Below are positions 25,103 to 38,002 of a stretch of 64,000 nucleotides of DNA, in pieces. The notes under the pieces were generated by a model. The model was not told the origin of the DNA, searched no databases, and saw nothing but the letters and a program-made list of their open reading frames with translations. Made by a program: the position numbers and the translations under genes. Source of the stretch: Stomoxys calcitrans (lineage: Eukaryota > Arthropoda > Insecta > Diptera > Muscidae); assembly GCF_963082655.1 (NCBI RefSeq), contig NC_081552.1, forward strand, positions 59,004,561-59,068,560. Reading direction: 5' to 3'. Numbering within the stretch: the stretch's first letter is position 1; every line of letters begins with the position of its first letter.

Positions 25103-26416
25103 TTTTTATACCCTCCACCATAAGATGGGGGGTATACTAATTTCGTCATTCTGTTTGTAACTACTCGAAATATTCGTCTGAGACCCCATAAAGTATATAT
25201 ATTCTTGATCGTCGTGAAATTTTATGTCGATCTAGCCATGTCCGTCCGTCTGTCCGTCCGTCCGTCCGTCTGTCTGTCGAAAGCACGCTAACTTCCGAAG
25301 GAGTAAAGCTAGCCGCTTGAAATTTTGCACAAATACTTCTTATTAGTGTAGGTCGGTTGGTATTGTAAATGGGCCATATCGGTCCATGTTTTGATATAGC
25401 TGCCATATAAACCGATCTTGGGTCTTGACTTCTTGAACCTCTAGAGTGCGCAATTCTTATCCGATTGGCACGAAATTTTGCACGACGTGTTTTGTTATGA
25501 CATCCAACAACTGTGCCAAGTATGGTTGAAATCGGTTCATAATCTGATATAGCTGCCATATAAACCGATCTTGGGTCTTGACTTCTTGAGCCTCTAGAGT
25601 GCGCATTTCTTATCCGATTTGAATGAATTTTGGCACGACGTGTTTTGTTATGATGTCCAACAACTGTGCCAAGTATGGTTCAAATCGGTTCATAATCTGA
25701 TATAGCTGCCATATAAACCGATCTTGGGTCTTGAATTCTTGAGCCTCTAGAGTGCCCAATTCTTATCCGATTTGAATGAATTTTGGCACGACGTGTTTTG
25801 TTATGATATCCAACAACTGTGCTAAATATGGTTCAAATCGGTCCATAATCTGATATAGCTGGCATATAAACCGATCTTGGGTCTTGAATTCTTGAGCCTC
25901 TAGAGTGCGCAATTCTTATCCGATTGGAATGAAATCTTGCACGACGTGTTTTGTTATGATATTCAACAACTGTGCCAAGTATGGTCCTAATCGGTCCATA
26001 ACCTGATATAGCTGCCATATAAACCGATCTTGGGTCTTGACTTCTTAAGCCTCTAGAGTGCGCAATTCTTATCCGATTACAATGAAATTTAGCACGACGT
26101 GTTTTGTTATGATATTCAACAACTGTGCCAAGTATGGTCCTAATCGGTCCATAACCTGATATAGCTGCCATATAAACCGATCTTGGGTCTTGACTTCTTA
26201 AGCCTCTAAAGTGCGCAATTCTTATCAGATTGGAATGAAATTTTGCACGACATGTTTTTTTATGATATCCAACAAGTGTGCCAAAAATGGTTCAAATCGG
26301 CTAATAAACTGATATAGCTGTCATATAAACAGATTTGGGGACTTGACTTCTTGAGCTTCTAGAGGACGCAATTCCTACCTGATTTGGCTGAAATTTTGCA
26401 TGACTTTTTTTATTTA
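25103..26416 (+). mobile_element. Family A module, first of a tandem pair
   Basis: A head at 25103, (GTCY)n at about 25240-25278 and seven units, with no tail. Most of this module recurs in order at 26417 onward with an offset of 1,314 bp, changing to 1,310 after the microsatellite, including the unusual AAACCGATCTTGGGTCTTGA units with TGGCACGACG. Confidence 0.8.
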
Positions 26417-28223
26417 TTTTTATACCCTCCACCATAAGATGGGGGGTATACTAATTTCGTCATTCTGTTTGTAACTACTCGAAATATTCGTCTGAGACCC
26501 CATAAAGTATATATATTCTTGATCGTCGTGAAATTTTATGTCGATCTAGCCATGTCCGTCCGTCTGTCCGTCCGTCCGTCTGTCTGTCGAAAGCACGCTA
26601 ACTTCCGAAGGAGTAAAGCTAGCCGCTTGAAATTTTGCACAAATACTTCTTATTAGTGTAGGTCGGTTGGTATTGTAAATGGGCCATATCGGTCCATGCT
26701 TTGATATAGCTGCCATATAAACCGATCTTGGGTCTTGACTTCTTGAACCTCTAGAGTGCGCAATTCTTATCCGATTGGCACGAAATTTTGCACGACGTGT
26801 TTTGTTATGACATCCAACAACTGTGCCAAGTATGGTTGAAATCGGTTCATAATCTGATATAGCTGCCATATAAACCGATCTTGGGTCTTGACTTCTTGAG
26901 CCTCTAGAGTGCGCATTTCTTATCCGATTTGAATGAATTTTGGCACGACGTGTTTTGTTATGATGTCCAACAACTGTGCCAAGTATGGTTCAAATCGGTT
27001 CATAATCTGATATAGCTGCCATATAAACCGATCTTGGGTCTTGACTTCTTGAGCCTCTAGAGTGCCCAATTCTTATCCGATTTGAATGAATTTTGGCACG
27101 ACGTGTTTTGTTATGATATTCAACAACTGTGCCAAGTATGGTCCTAATCGGTCCATAATCTGATATAGCTGGCATATAAACCGATCTTGGGTCTTGAATT
27201 CTTGAGCCTCTAGAGTGCGCAATTCTTATCCGATTGGAATGAAATCTTGCACGACGTGTTTTGTTATGATATTCAACAACTGTGCCAAGTATGGTCCTAA
27301 TCGGTCCATAATCTGATATAGCTGCCATATAAACCGATCTTGGGTCTTGACTTCTTAAGCCTCTAGAGGGCGCAATTCTTATCCGATTACAATGAAATTT
27401 TGCACGACGTGTTTTGTTATGATATTCAACAACTGTGCCAAGTATGGTCCTAATCGGTCCATAACCTGATATAGCTGCCATATAAACCGATCTTGGGTCT
27501 TGACTTCTTAAGCCTCTAAAGTGCGCAATTCTTATCAGATTGGAATGAAATTTTGCACGACATGTTTTTTTTATGATATCCAACAAGTGTGCCAAAAATG
27601 GTTCAAATCGGCTCATAAACTGATATAGCTGTCATATAAACAGATTTGGGGACTTGACTTCTTGAGCTTCTAGAGGACGCAATTCCTATCTGATTTGGCT
27701 GAAATTTTGCATGACGTTTTTTATTTATTTTTTATTTTTTCTTTCAACCACTGTGTCAAATAAGGTTTAAATCGGTTCATAACCTGATATAGCTGCCATG
27801 TAAACCGATCTGGGATCTTGACTTCTTGAGCCTCTTGAAGTCGCAATTATTATCCGATTTGCCTGAAATTTTATACGATGGATCCTCTCTTGACCATCAA
27901 CATACGTGTTGATTATGGTCTAAATCTGTTTATAGCCCCATACAGCTCCCATATAAATCGATCTCTCTATTTTACTTCTTGAGCCCCCAAAGGGCGCAAT
28001 TCTTACTCGAATTGGCTGACATTTTACACAGGCCTCCAACATATAATTTAATTGTGGTCCAAACCGGACCATATCTTGATATCGCTCTAATAGCAGAGCA
28101 AATCTTTTCTTATATCACTTTTTGCCTAAGAAGAGATGTCGGGAAAAGAACTCGACAACTGCGCTCCATGGTGGAGGGTATATAAGATTCGGCCCGGCCG
28201 AACTTAGCACGCTTTTACTTGTT
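26417..28223 (+). mobile_element. Family A module, second of the pair, with tail
   Basis: This repeats the 25103 module and then continues through further units to a full tail (hairpin TTCGGCCCGGCCGAA near 28189-28203, end at 28223). The pair thus has two heads and one tail. The 208-codon frame on the minus strand at 26990-27616 is repeat translation. Confidence 0.8.
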
Positions 28224-28830
28224 TTGATATATACGTCCAATATGTCTATTTGGAGCAGTTTTCGGGCTTGGGCTACCCCTTGGATACTTGAACCCAAGTT
28301 TTATACCATATACCAATACCTTTCATTTGATACCCATATTGTCCCTATCGGTCAACTTTTGATTTTGGGTGGCGTTTTTGTGGTAACGGGGGAGAATTCG
28401 CCCCCTTCGAACATCAACAAATTACATAGCCTATATCTCCTTTCTGATCATATTCGTAATCTACTCTCGAATACCTTTCATTCAAGGCCCATATTGTCAA
28501 TATCGTCCAATAAACCAATTTGGGGGGTTTTGGGGTCGGGGCCGCCCCCCAGTTAAGGGGACTCAATTTATGGAAATATGGAAATCGTACTTTACTCTTG
28601 AATACCTTTCATTTAAGTCCCATATTGCCCCTGTCAAACTTTTATTTTTGGCTGGTACTTTTGGGGTAAGGGGGAGGGTCCGTCCCCAATGCAATAGCAA
28701 AAAATTATATAGCCTATTGCTCCTACCAGACCACTTCCCACAATCTGTGAAATTTTCAAAGAAATCGGTATAGCCGTTTTTGAGTCTATACGGAACAAAC
28801 AAACAAACACAAATTCATTTTTATTATATA
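28224..28830 (+). repeat. Family C variant, 3' half
   Basis: About four diverged C units (CTTTCATTTGATACCCATAT) and a variant 3' module (TATAGCCGTTTTTGAGTC, ACAAACAAACACAAATTC) end in ATTTTTATTATATA, immediately followed by another C start. Confidence 0.55.
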
Positions 28831-30788
28831 CTAGCTGACCCGGGCCCGCTCCGCTGCGCCTTCTTTTACTTTATATGGAAAAAAAAGTTTCCTTGGAATA
28901 TTTATTTTCGACAATTAAACATCTTTTAGTGAAATAAAATGCAAACATGACTAACAGTTTAACAATATAAGGGCCTTTATCTGAATCCGAATTAAACTTT
29001 GGATGTAAGATGTACTCCATTCTTAAAATACTTTATTTCAGCCCGATATTCACATGATGTTTGATTTTGGGGTGTTTTCGGGGGTGAGATGGTCCCCCAG
29101 ACACTTGGCTCTGAAAATTATAAGCATAGTGCTCTTCTCTCACATACCATTTATTTAAGTCCCATATTGCCATTGGTTTAGGGAAGTTTACACGATAAGG
29201 CGTCGCTTAAACACATGGCCCCAAAATAGGTTATCAAATTCGTTTCCTTTGGAGGTATTGTGGGAAAGGGGTGATGCCCTTAATACATGGTCCTACATAT
29301 GGATATCAAATTCGTATTCTACTCCCAAATACCTTTATTTGAGCCCCATATTGCGATGGTCAGTAAAAAAATGCTGTTTGTGGGGTATTTTGGGAAAGGG
29401 GTAGACCCCCAGAAAATTGGTCCCGAAAATGGTTATCAATTCTTGCTCTACCCCCAATTCCTTTCATTTAAGCTCCACATTGACATGATCGGTAAATATG
29501 CTCGATTTAGGGGTGTTTTGGGGATTGGGGTGGTCCCCCAAAACACTAAGCCCATTTATTTGAACCCCATATTACCATTGCCCTCAACATTGGATATCAA
29601 ATTCGTTTTCTAATCTCATTTAAACTCCTTACTGCAAAAGTCAGCAAATATGTCCGGTTTGGGGTATTGGCCCCAAAAACTATGAATATTTAGTCCCACT
29701 CTCTTTAAGACCCAAATTGTCTTGGTGAGCAAATATGTCCTATTTGGGGACGTGGTCTACTCCCACATACCTTTAATTTGAACCCTATATTTCCTTAGTC
29801 GGCAAACATTACCGGCTTGGGGGGTGTTTTGTGGGATGGGCGGCCACTCAGTGAGTTGTCCTTGAAAGTATATATCGGACTCGTATTCCACTTTAAAAAC
29901 CCTCTTATTTGAGACTCATATTGGGTGGTGGGTGGTGTTGTGGGGGTGGGTGGTGTTGTGGGGGTTGGTGGCCCAAAGACACTTTTTCCGAATATTGATA
30001 TCAAATTCGTGCAGTACTCCCAAAGACCTTGTATTTGAGCCCCATATTGCTATGGTCGTAAATTTTTCCCCTTTTGGGGATGTTTTTGGTGAGAGACGAC
30101 CGCCCAAAACACTTGGACCCGCCTTTGGATACCAGATTCGTATTCTACATTCAAATACCTTTTATTTAAGCCCCATATTCCCATGGTCAGTAAATAAGTC
30201 CTCTTTGGGGAATGTTTTGGGAAAGGGGTGGACCCCCAAAACGAGGTCCCACATTTGGATATCAGATTCGTATTCTACTCGCAAATACCTTTCATTTGAG
30301 TCCCATATTGCCATGGTCGGTAAATATGTCCGATTTAGGGGTGTTTTGGTGGTTGGGGTATTCCTCCTAGCACTTGGCCCCACAATTGAATATCAGATAC
30401 GTTTTCTTATCCTAAATACCTTTCATTTGAGTCCCTTATTGTCGTGATTGGTCTAAATATATGTTTGGTATGTTTTAGGGTGAGGCAGCCCCCCTAGGAA
30501 CCCCATCCGAAATTTGGATACCAAATTTTTATTTTTAGGGTACTATATGAGAGCACACAAAATTTCGCTTAAATCGCACCACCCATCTCCGAGATCTGGC
30601 GTTTCTGAATATGAAGGTAAAGGGGAGGGTCCGCCCCTCTTCAGATATCAAAAAATGTAGTACCCTATTTTTACCACGGGGTCATTATGCACCATCTGTG
30701 AAAATTTGAAGAAAATCGGTTCAGCCGTTTCTGAGTCTATAAGGAACACACAAACATACAAACAAACCTACAAACAAACACAAATTGA
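28831..30788 (+). repeat. Best full-length family C copy
   Basis: It starts CTAGCTGACCCGGGCCCGCT, has about ten tandem diverged units (for example 29288, 29419, 30106 and 30244, spaced 110-140 bp), and ends with the full 3' module and ATTGATTTTTATA, where a family B head begins. At about 1.96 kb it is the most complete C copy here. Unit consensus words are GGATATCAAATTCGTATTCT and ATGGTCGGTAAATATGTCC. No protein domain is found in any frame; the 171-codon frame at 29932-30447 follows the units. Confidence 0.65.
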
Positions 30789-31948
30789 TTTTTATACCCA
30801 CCACCGACGGATGGGGGTATATTCATTTTGTCATTCCGTTTGCAACACATCGAAATATCCATTTCCGACCCTATAAAGTATATATATTCTTGATCAGCGT
30901 AAAAATCTAAGACGATCTAGCCATGTCCGTCCGTCTGTCTGTTGAAATCACGCTACCGTCTTCAAAAATAGAGATATTGAGCTGAAACTTTGCACAGAGT
31001 TTTTTTTTTGTCCATAAGCAGGTTAAGTTCGAAGATGGGCTATATCGGACTATATCTTGATATAGCCCCCATATAGACCGATCCGCCGATTTAGGGTCTT
31101 TGGCCGATAAAAGCCACATTTATTACCCGATGTTGCTGAAATTTGGGACAGTAAGTTGTGTTAGGGCCTTCGACATTCTCCGTCAATTTGGCTCAGATCA
31201 GTCCAGATTTGGATATAGCTGCCGTATAGACCGATCGTCCGATTTAGGGTCTTAGGCCTATACAAGCCACATTTATTATTCGTCAATATGGCTCAGATTG
31301 GTCCAGATTTGAATATAGCTGCCATATAGACCGATCCTCCAATTTAGGGTCTTTGGCCCGTAAAAGCCACTTTTATTATCCGATTTTGCTGAAATTTGGG
31401 ACAGTGAGTTGTCTTAGGTCCTTCGACATTCTCCGTCAATTTGGCTCAGATCGGTTCAGATTTGGATATAGCTGCCATGTAGACCTATCCTGCGATTTAG
31501 GATATTAGGCCCATCAATGCCACATTTATTAATCGATTTTGCGGAAATGTGGGGCAGTGAGTTGTGTTAGGTCCTTCAACATCCTCTGTCAATTTGGCTC
31601 AGATCGGTTCAGATTCGCATATAGCTGCCATATAGACCGATCTCTCGATTTAAAGTCTTGGCCCCACAAAGGCGCATTTTTAATCCGATTGCACTGAAAT
31701 TTGACACACTGACTTATGTTATGCTTTTCGACATCCGTGTCGTATATAGTATTTTGTTATATACAATTGAACAATGACGTTTACTTATTAGTATTTGGTC
31801 CAAATCGGAACATTTATTGATATAGCTGCTATGGGGCATAAGGTATGAGTTTTGCACCGGATTTCGAAGAAAGGTGCTTCACATATATATCCGAGGTGGT
31901 GGGTATCCAAAGTTCGGCCCGGCCGAACTTAACGCATTTTTACTTGTT
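30789..31948 (+). mobile_element. Complete uninterrupted family B element
   Basis: The head is TTTTTATACCCACCACC, with (GTCY)n at about 30925-30942, the bridge TTGTCCATAAGCAGG, about five 153-bp units, and a tail with GGTGGTGGGTAT, hairpin GTTCGGCCCGGCCGAAC (near 31911-31927) and end TTTTTACTTGTT at 31948. It sits precisely at a C-to-C junction: C 3' end on the left, ATATATAAGATATATACTAG plus C start on the right. At 1,160 bp it is the reference copy for B. Confidence 0.85.
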
Positions 31949-32081
31949 ATATATAAGATATATACTAGCTGAGCCCGGCCCGCTCTGCTGCCCCTGATTA
32001 TGCTATGTTGGAGAGAAGTACTCTGAATTTGAACATTTCTCCGTAATTATAGTTGAAAATGTATTCCAATTTTCCTATGGA
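31949..32081 (+). repeat. Family C 5' fragment
   Basis: It starts CTAGCTGAGCCCGGCCCGCT and includes ATGCTATGTTGGAGAGAAG; it is interrupted by a family A head at CTATGGATTTTTATA. The same subfamily flanks the LTR retrotransposon at 63193. Confidence 0.65.
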
Positions 32082-35000
32082 TTTTTATACCCTCCACCAT
32101 AAGATGGGGGTATACTAATTTCGTCATTCTGTTTTTAACTACTCGAAATTTTCGTCTGAGACCCCATAAAGTATATATATTCTTGATCGTCGTGACATTT
32201 TATGTCGATCTAGCCATGTCCGTCCGTCTGTCCGTCCGTCCGTCCGTCTGTCTGTCGAAAGCACGCTAACTTCCGAAGGAGTAAAGCTAGCCGCTTGAAA
32301 TTTTGCACAAATACTTCTTATTAGTGTAGGTCGGTTGGTATTGTAAACGGGCCATATCGGTCAATGTTTTGATATAGCTGCCATATAAACCTATCTTGGG
32401 TCTTGACTTCTTGAGCCTCTAGAGTGCGCAATTCTTAACCGATTGGGATGAAATTTTGCACGACGTGTTTTGTTATGATATCCAACTACTGTGCCAAGTA
32501 TAGTTTATCGGTCTATAACATGATATAGCTGCCATATAAACCGATCTTGGGTCTTGACTTCTTGAGCCTGTAGAGTGCGCAATTCTTATCCGATTGGAAT
32601 GAAATTTCGCACGACGTGTTTTGTGATATCCAACAACTGTGCTAAGTATGGTTCAAATCGGTTCATAACCTGATATAGCTGCCATATAAACAGATCTGGG
32701 GTCTTGACTTCTTGAGCCTCTAGAGTTCGCAATTATTATCTGATTGGAATGAAATTTCGAACGACGTGTTTTGTTATGATATCCAACTACTGTGCCAAGT
32801 ATAGTTTAAATCGGTCTATAACATGATATAGCTGCCATATAAACCGATCTTGGGTCTTGACTTCTTGAGCCTGTAGAGTGCGCAATTCTTATCCGATTGG
32901 AATGAAATTTTGCACGACGTGTTTTGTTGTTATATCCAACAACTGTGCCAAGTATGGTTCAAATCGGTCCATAACTTTGCACGACGTGTTTTGTTATGAT
33001 ATCCAACAACTGTGCCAAGTATGGGTCAAATCGGTTCATAACCTTATATAGCTGTCATATAAACCGATCTTGGGCCTTGACTTCTTGAGCCTCTAGAGTG
33101 CGCAATTCTTACCCAATTGGGATGAAATTTTGCACGAAGTGTTTTGTTATGATATCCAACAACTGTGACATGTATTGTTCACATCGGTTCATAACCTGAT
33201 ATACCTGCCATATAAACCGATATTGAGTCTTGATTTCTTCAGCCTCTAGAGTGCGCAATTTTTCTCCGATTTGAATGAAATTTTGCACGACGTGTTTTGC
33301 TACGATATCTAATAACTGTACCAAGTATGTTTTACATCGGTCCATAACCTGATACAGCTGCCATATAAACCGATCTGGGGTCTTGACTTCTTGAGCCTCT
33401 AGAGTGCGCAATTCTTATCCGATTTGAATGAAATTTTGCACTACGTGTTTTGCTACGATATCCAATAACTGTACCAAGTATGGTTTACATCGGCCCATAA
33501 CCTGATACAGCTGCCATATAAACCGATCTGGGGTCTTGACTTCTTGAGCCTCTAGAGTGCGCAATTCTTATCCGATTGGAATGAAATTTTGCACGACGTG
33601 TTTTGTTATGATATCCAATAACTGTGCCAAGTGTGGTTCAAATCGGTCTATAACCTGATATAGCTGCCATATAAACCGATATTGGGTCTTGACTTCTTGA
33701 GCCTCTAGAGGGCGCAATTCTCATCCGACTAGACTGAAATTTTGCACATAGTGTTTTAGTATAACTTCTCACAACTGTGCTAAGTATGGTTTAATTCGGG
33801 CTATTACCTGGTATACCTGTCATATAAACCGATCTTGGGTCTTGACTTCTTGAGCCTCTAGAGTGCACAATTCTTATCCGATTAGAATGAAATTTTGCAC
33901 CACGTGTTTGGTTATGATATCCAACAACTGTGCCAAGTACGGGTCAAATCGGTCCATAACCTGATGTAGCTGCCATATAAACCGATCTTGGGTCTTGATT
34001 TCTTGGGCCTCTAGAGAGCGCAATTCTTATCCGATTGAAATGAAATTTCGCACGACGTGTTTTGTTATTATATCCAACAACTGTGCCAAGTATGGTTCAA
34101 ATCGGTCCATAACTTGATATAGCTGCCATATAAATTGATCTTGGGTCTTGACTTCTTGAGCCTCTAGAGGGCGCAATTCTTATCCGAATGGAATGGAATT
34201 TCGCACGACGTGTTTTGTTATGATATCCAACAACTGTGCAAAGTATGGTTCAAATCGGTCCATAACCGGATATAGCTGCCATATAAACCGATCTTGGGTC
34301 TTGACTTCTTGAGCCTCTAGAGTGCGCAATTCTTATCCGATTCCAATGAAATTTTGCACGACGTGTTTTGTTATTAAATCCAACAACTATGCCAAGTATG
34401 GTTCAAATCGGTCCATAACCTGATATAGCTGCCATATAAACCGATCTTGGGTCTTGACTTCTTGAGCTTCTAGAGGGCGCAATTCCTATCCGATTTGGCT
34501 GAAATTTTGCATGACGTATTTTATTTTTACTTTCAACAACTGTGTCAAATTAGGTTCAAATCGGTTCATAACCTGATATAGCTGCCATATAAACCGATCT
34601 GGGATCTTGACTTCTTGACCCCTAGAGGTCGCAATTATTATCCGATATGCCTGAAATTTTGTGTGACGGATCTTCTCATGACCATCAGCAAACGTGTTTA
34701 TTATGGTCTGAATCGGTCTATAGCCCGATACAGATCCCATATAAATCGTTCTCTCTATTTTACTTCGTGAGCCATAATGGGCGCAATTCTTATACGAATT
34801 GGCTGAAATTTTACACAGGTCTCCAACATATAATATAATTGTGATCCGAACCGGACCATATCTTGATATCGTTTTAATAGCAGTGCAACTCTTTTCTTAT
34901 ATCCTTTTTTGCCTAAGAAGAGATGCCGGGAAAAGAACTCGACAAATGCGATCCATGGTGGAGGGTATATAAGATTCGGCCCGGCCGAACTTAGCACACT

Positions 35001-35111
35001 TTTACTTTTTTTTGCCTAAGAAGGATGCCGGGAAAAGAACTGACAAATGCGCTCCATGGTGGAGGGTATATCAGATTGGGCCAGGCCGAACTTAGCACGC
35101 TTTTACTTGTT
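32082..35111 (+). mobile_element. Family A element with double tail, forward copy
   Basis: A head at 32082 and (GTCY)n at 32218-32254 precede about 16 units, then a first tail ending near 35005 in CTTTTACTTTTTTTT, then a second variant tail at 35006-35111 (AAGGATGCCGGG, AATGCGCTCCATGG, GATTGGGCCAGGCCGAAC). The same double-tail order and the same variant sequence occur in two other copies (42761-45728 and 48296-51127). Units near 33720 with CACATAGTGTTTTAGTATAA are shared with both. Confidence 0.85.
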
Positions 35112-36001
35112 ATACCTACCACCGAAGGATGGGGGTATATTCATTTTGTCATTCCGTTTGCAACACATCGAAATATCCATTTCCGACCCTATAAAGTATA
35201 TATATTCTTGATCAGCGTAAAAATCTAAGACGATCTAGACATGTCCGTCCGTCTGTCCGTCTGTCTGTTGAAATCACGCTACAGTCTTTAAAAATAGAGA
35301 TATTGAGCTGAAATTTTGCACAGATTCTTTTTTTGTCCATAAGCAGGTTAAGTTCGAAGATGGGCCATATCGGACTATGTCTTGATATAGCCCCCATATA
35401 GACCGATCCGCCGATTTAGGGTCTTAGGCCCATAAAAGCCACATTTATTATCCGATTTTACTGAAATTGGGACAGTGAATTTAGTTAGGCTCTTCGGCGT
35501 CCTTCTTCAATTTGGCGCAGATTGGTCCAGATTTGAATATAGCTGCCATATATAATGATCTCTGTATTTAAGGTTTTGGGCCTATAAAAGGCGCATTTCT
35601 TGTCTGATTTCGCGAAATTTGGGACAGTGTTTTGTGTTAGGCTCTTCGAAATTTTTCTGCAACTTGGCCCTGATCGGTCCAGATTTGGATATAGCTGCCA
35701 TGTAAACAGATGTCTTGATTTAAAGTCTTGGCCTCACAAAAGGAGCATTTTTAATCCGACTTAACTGAAATTTGACACTGTGAATTATGTTCAGCTTTTC
35801 GACATCTGTGTCGTATATGGTTCACTTTGGATTATTTTTAGATATAGCTACTAAAAAGATCCCTATTTTGTTACGCACAATTAAACAATTGAATTGTACT
35901 TATTAGCATTTGGTCGAAATCGGAACATATTTCGATATAACTGCTATGGGACATAAGGTATGAAATTTTCACAGAATTTTGATGAAAGGTGGTTTACAGT
36001 T
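35112..36001 (+). mobile_element. Family B, 3'-truncated
   Basis: The head TATACCTACCACCGAAGG abuts the preceding A tail and shares its terminal TT. A short GTCY tract and about five units follow, reaching GATGAAAGGTGGTTTACA, where repeat E begins. The hairpin and terminus are missing. Confidence 0.7.
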
Positions 36002-36600
36002 TTGCCCAGCAACACGTCGTTCGGTCTTGTCTATCGGTGAGCTAAAAATGGTTGCAACCTTATCGTTATGGTTTGCAACTCCCGCTTTCACACTGAATGT
36101 TATAATTTCGGGGCTATGGCGGCCTACACATTAATTAAATCACACAGTGTCCCGCTCGGTCATTATAATTGATCGACTGTATGAAGTGAGGTGGTCCGCT
36201 AGATATACGAGCAGAATAATGATATCAGATTCGTAGTACATAACCTTATACCTTGAATTTAATCTCATATTGTCACGATTGGTGTATACAGCCGTTTGGT
36301 GGAGAGCGTATATATGAGGGTTGTGCGCCTCACTGCCACTTGAGCACAAATTTGAAAGACACACTCAACTCAAAAAATCTATCACTTGATTCCCCATTGT
36401 TTGGATAGTTGAAATAACTTATTGGAGGCTATTTTAGGAGGTAAAACACCACCTAGGTTCTTTGACACAAAGTTCAAGGTCATATTCGTAATCTGCTCTC
36501 AAATGCCTATCATTTGAGTTTCATCAAACTATGATTGAGTAGTATTCCCATTTGGGGAGATTATCGGGGATGGGGCGACTATCAATTACTGGGACTTCGT
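36002..36600 (+). repeat. Repeat E, longer copy
   Basis: It carries the same start (GCCCAGCAACACGTCGTTCG) and middle (GGGGCTATGGCGGCCTACAC) as 24621, plus about 120 bp missing there, and the same end (CGACTATCAATTACT). A family B head follows in the T-run at 36601. Both E copies directly follow a truncated B element. Confidence 0.55.
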
Positions 36601-37888
36601 TTTTTATACCCACCACCGAAGGATGGGGGTATATTCATTTTGTCATTCCGTTTGCAACACATCGAAATATTTATTTCCGACCTATAAAGTATATATATTC
36701 TTGATCAGCGTAAAAATCTAAGACGAATTGGCCATGCCCTTCCGTCAGTGTGTTGAAATCACGCTACAGTCTTTAAAAATAGAGATATTGAGCTGAAATT
36801 TTGCTCAGATTCTTTTATTGTCCATAAGCACGTTAAGTTCGAAGATGGGCTATATCGGCCTATATGTTGATATAGCCCCCATATAGACCGATCGGCCGAT
36901 TTAAGGGCTTAGGCCCATAAAAGCAACATTTATTATTCGATTTTGCTAAAATGTGGGACAGAGAGTTGTGTTAGGCCCCCGAACGTTCTTCGTTAATTTT
37001 GCCCAGATCGGTCCAGATTTGGATATAGCTGTCATATAGACCGATCTTCAGATTTAGGGTCTTAGGCCCAAAAAGCCACATTTAGTATCCGATTTTGTTG
37101 AAATTTGGGACAGTGAGTTGTGTAAGGCCTTTCGACACTCTTCGTTAATTTGTATTAGATCGGTTCAGATTTGGATATAGCTGCTATATAGACCGATCAT
37201 CCGATGTAGGGTCTTAGGCCTATAAAAGGCGCATTTATTGACCGATTAAGTTAAGTTAAGCTCTTTGACATACTTCTTAATTATGGCACGGATCGGTCCA
37301 GATTTGAATATAGTTGCCATATAGACCGATCTTTTGATTTAAGGGTTTGGACCCATAAAAGGCGCATTTATTGTCCGATTTTGCCGAAATTTGGGACAGT
37401 GAGTAGTGTTAGGCTCTCCGACATTTTTCTGCAACTTGGCCCAAATCAGTCCAGATTTAGACATAGCTGCCATATAAGGCGCATTTATAATCCGATTTCA
37501 CTGAAATTTGACAGTGACTTAGTTAGGCTTTTCGACATCTATGTTGTATATGGTTCAGATCGGTTTATTTTTAGATATAGCTACTGAAAAGATCAAAATT
37601 TTGTTGTACACAATTGAACAATTGCTTCTACTTATAAGTATTTGGTCCAAATCGGAACATATTTCGTTATAACTGCTATGGGATATAAGGTAAGCAATTT
37701 TTACCGTATTTTGATGAACGGTGGTTCGACAGACAGACGGACGGACGCACATGGCTAGATCGACATAAAATGTCGCGACGATCGAGAATATATATACTTT
37801 ATGGGGTCTTAGACGCATATTTCGAGGTGCTACAAACAGAATGACGAAATTAGTATACCCCCATCTTATTTAGTGGAGGGTATAAAAA
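36601..37888 (+). mobile_element. Chimeric element: B head forward, A head reverse
   Basis: A B head and array (36601-37723) run to GATGAACGGTGG and then switch directly to an inverted family A head (TTCGACAGACAGACGG to GGTATAAAAA at 37888). The result has a head at each outer end and no tail or hairpin. The A head has CTTATTTAGTGGAGGG in place of CTTATGGTGGAGGG. Open frames inside are repeat-derived. Confidence 0.75.
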
Positions 37889-38002
37889 TAATCTCACTGA
37901 GATACACATAGCCCATAAAGTCTGAGTTCACCAGACAAATTTTAATGATTGGTTACAGAACACAAAATAAAATTATAAATCAAATCAACTCTTTTACATA
38001 TA
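37889..38002. other. Short unassigned A/T-rich spacer
   Basis: About 110 bp without match to the repeat families of this window. Nothing further is recognised. Confidence 0.5.

Noticed and set aside
29932..30447. 171-codon open frame in family C
   Set aside because: It follows diverged C units; composition and repeated words track the DNA units, not a protein family.
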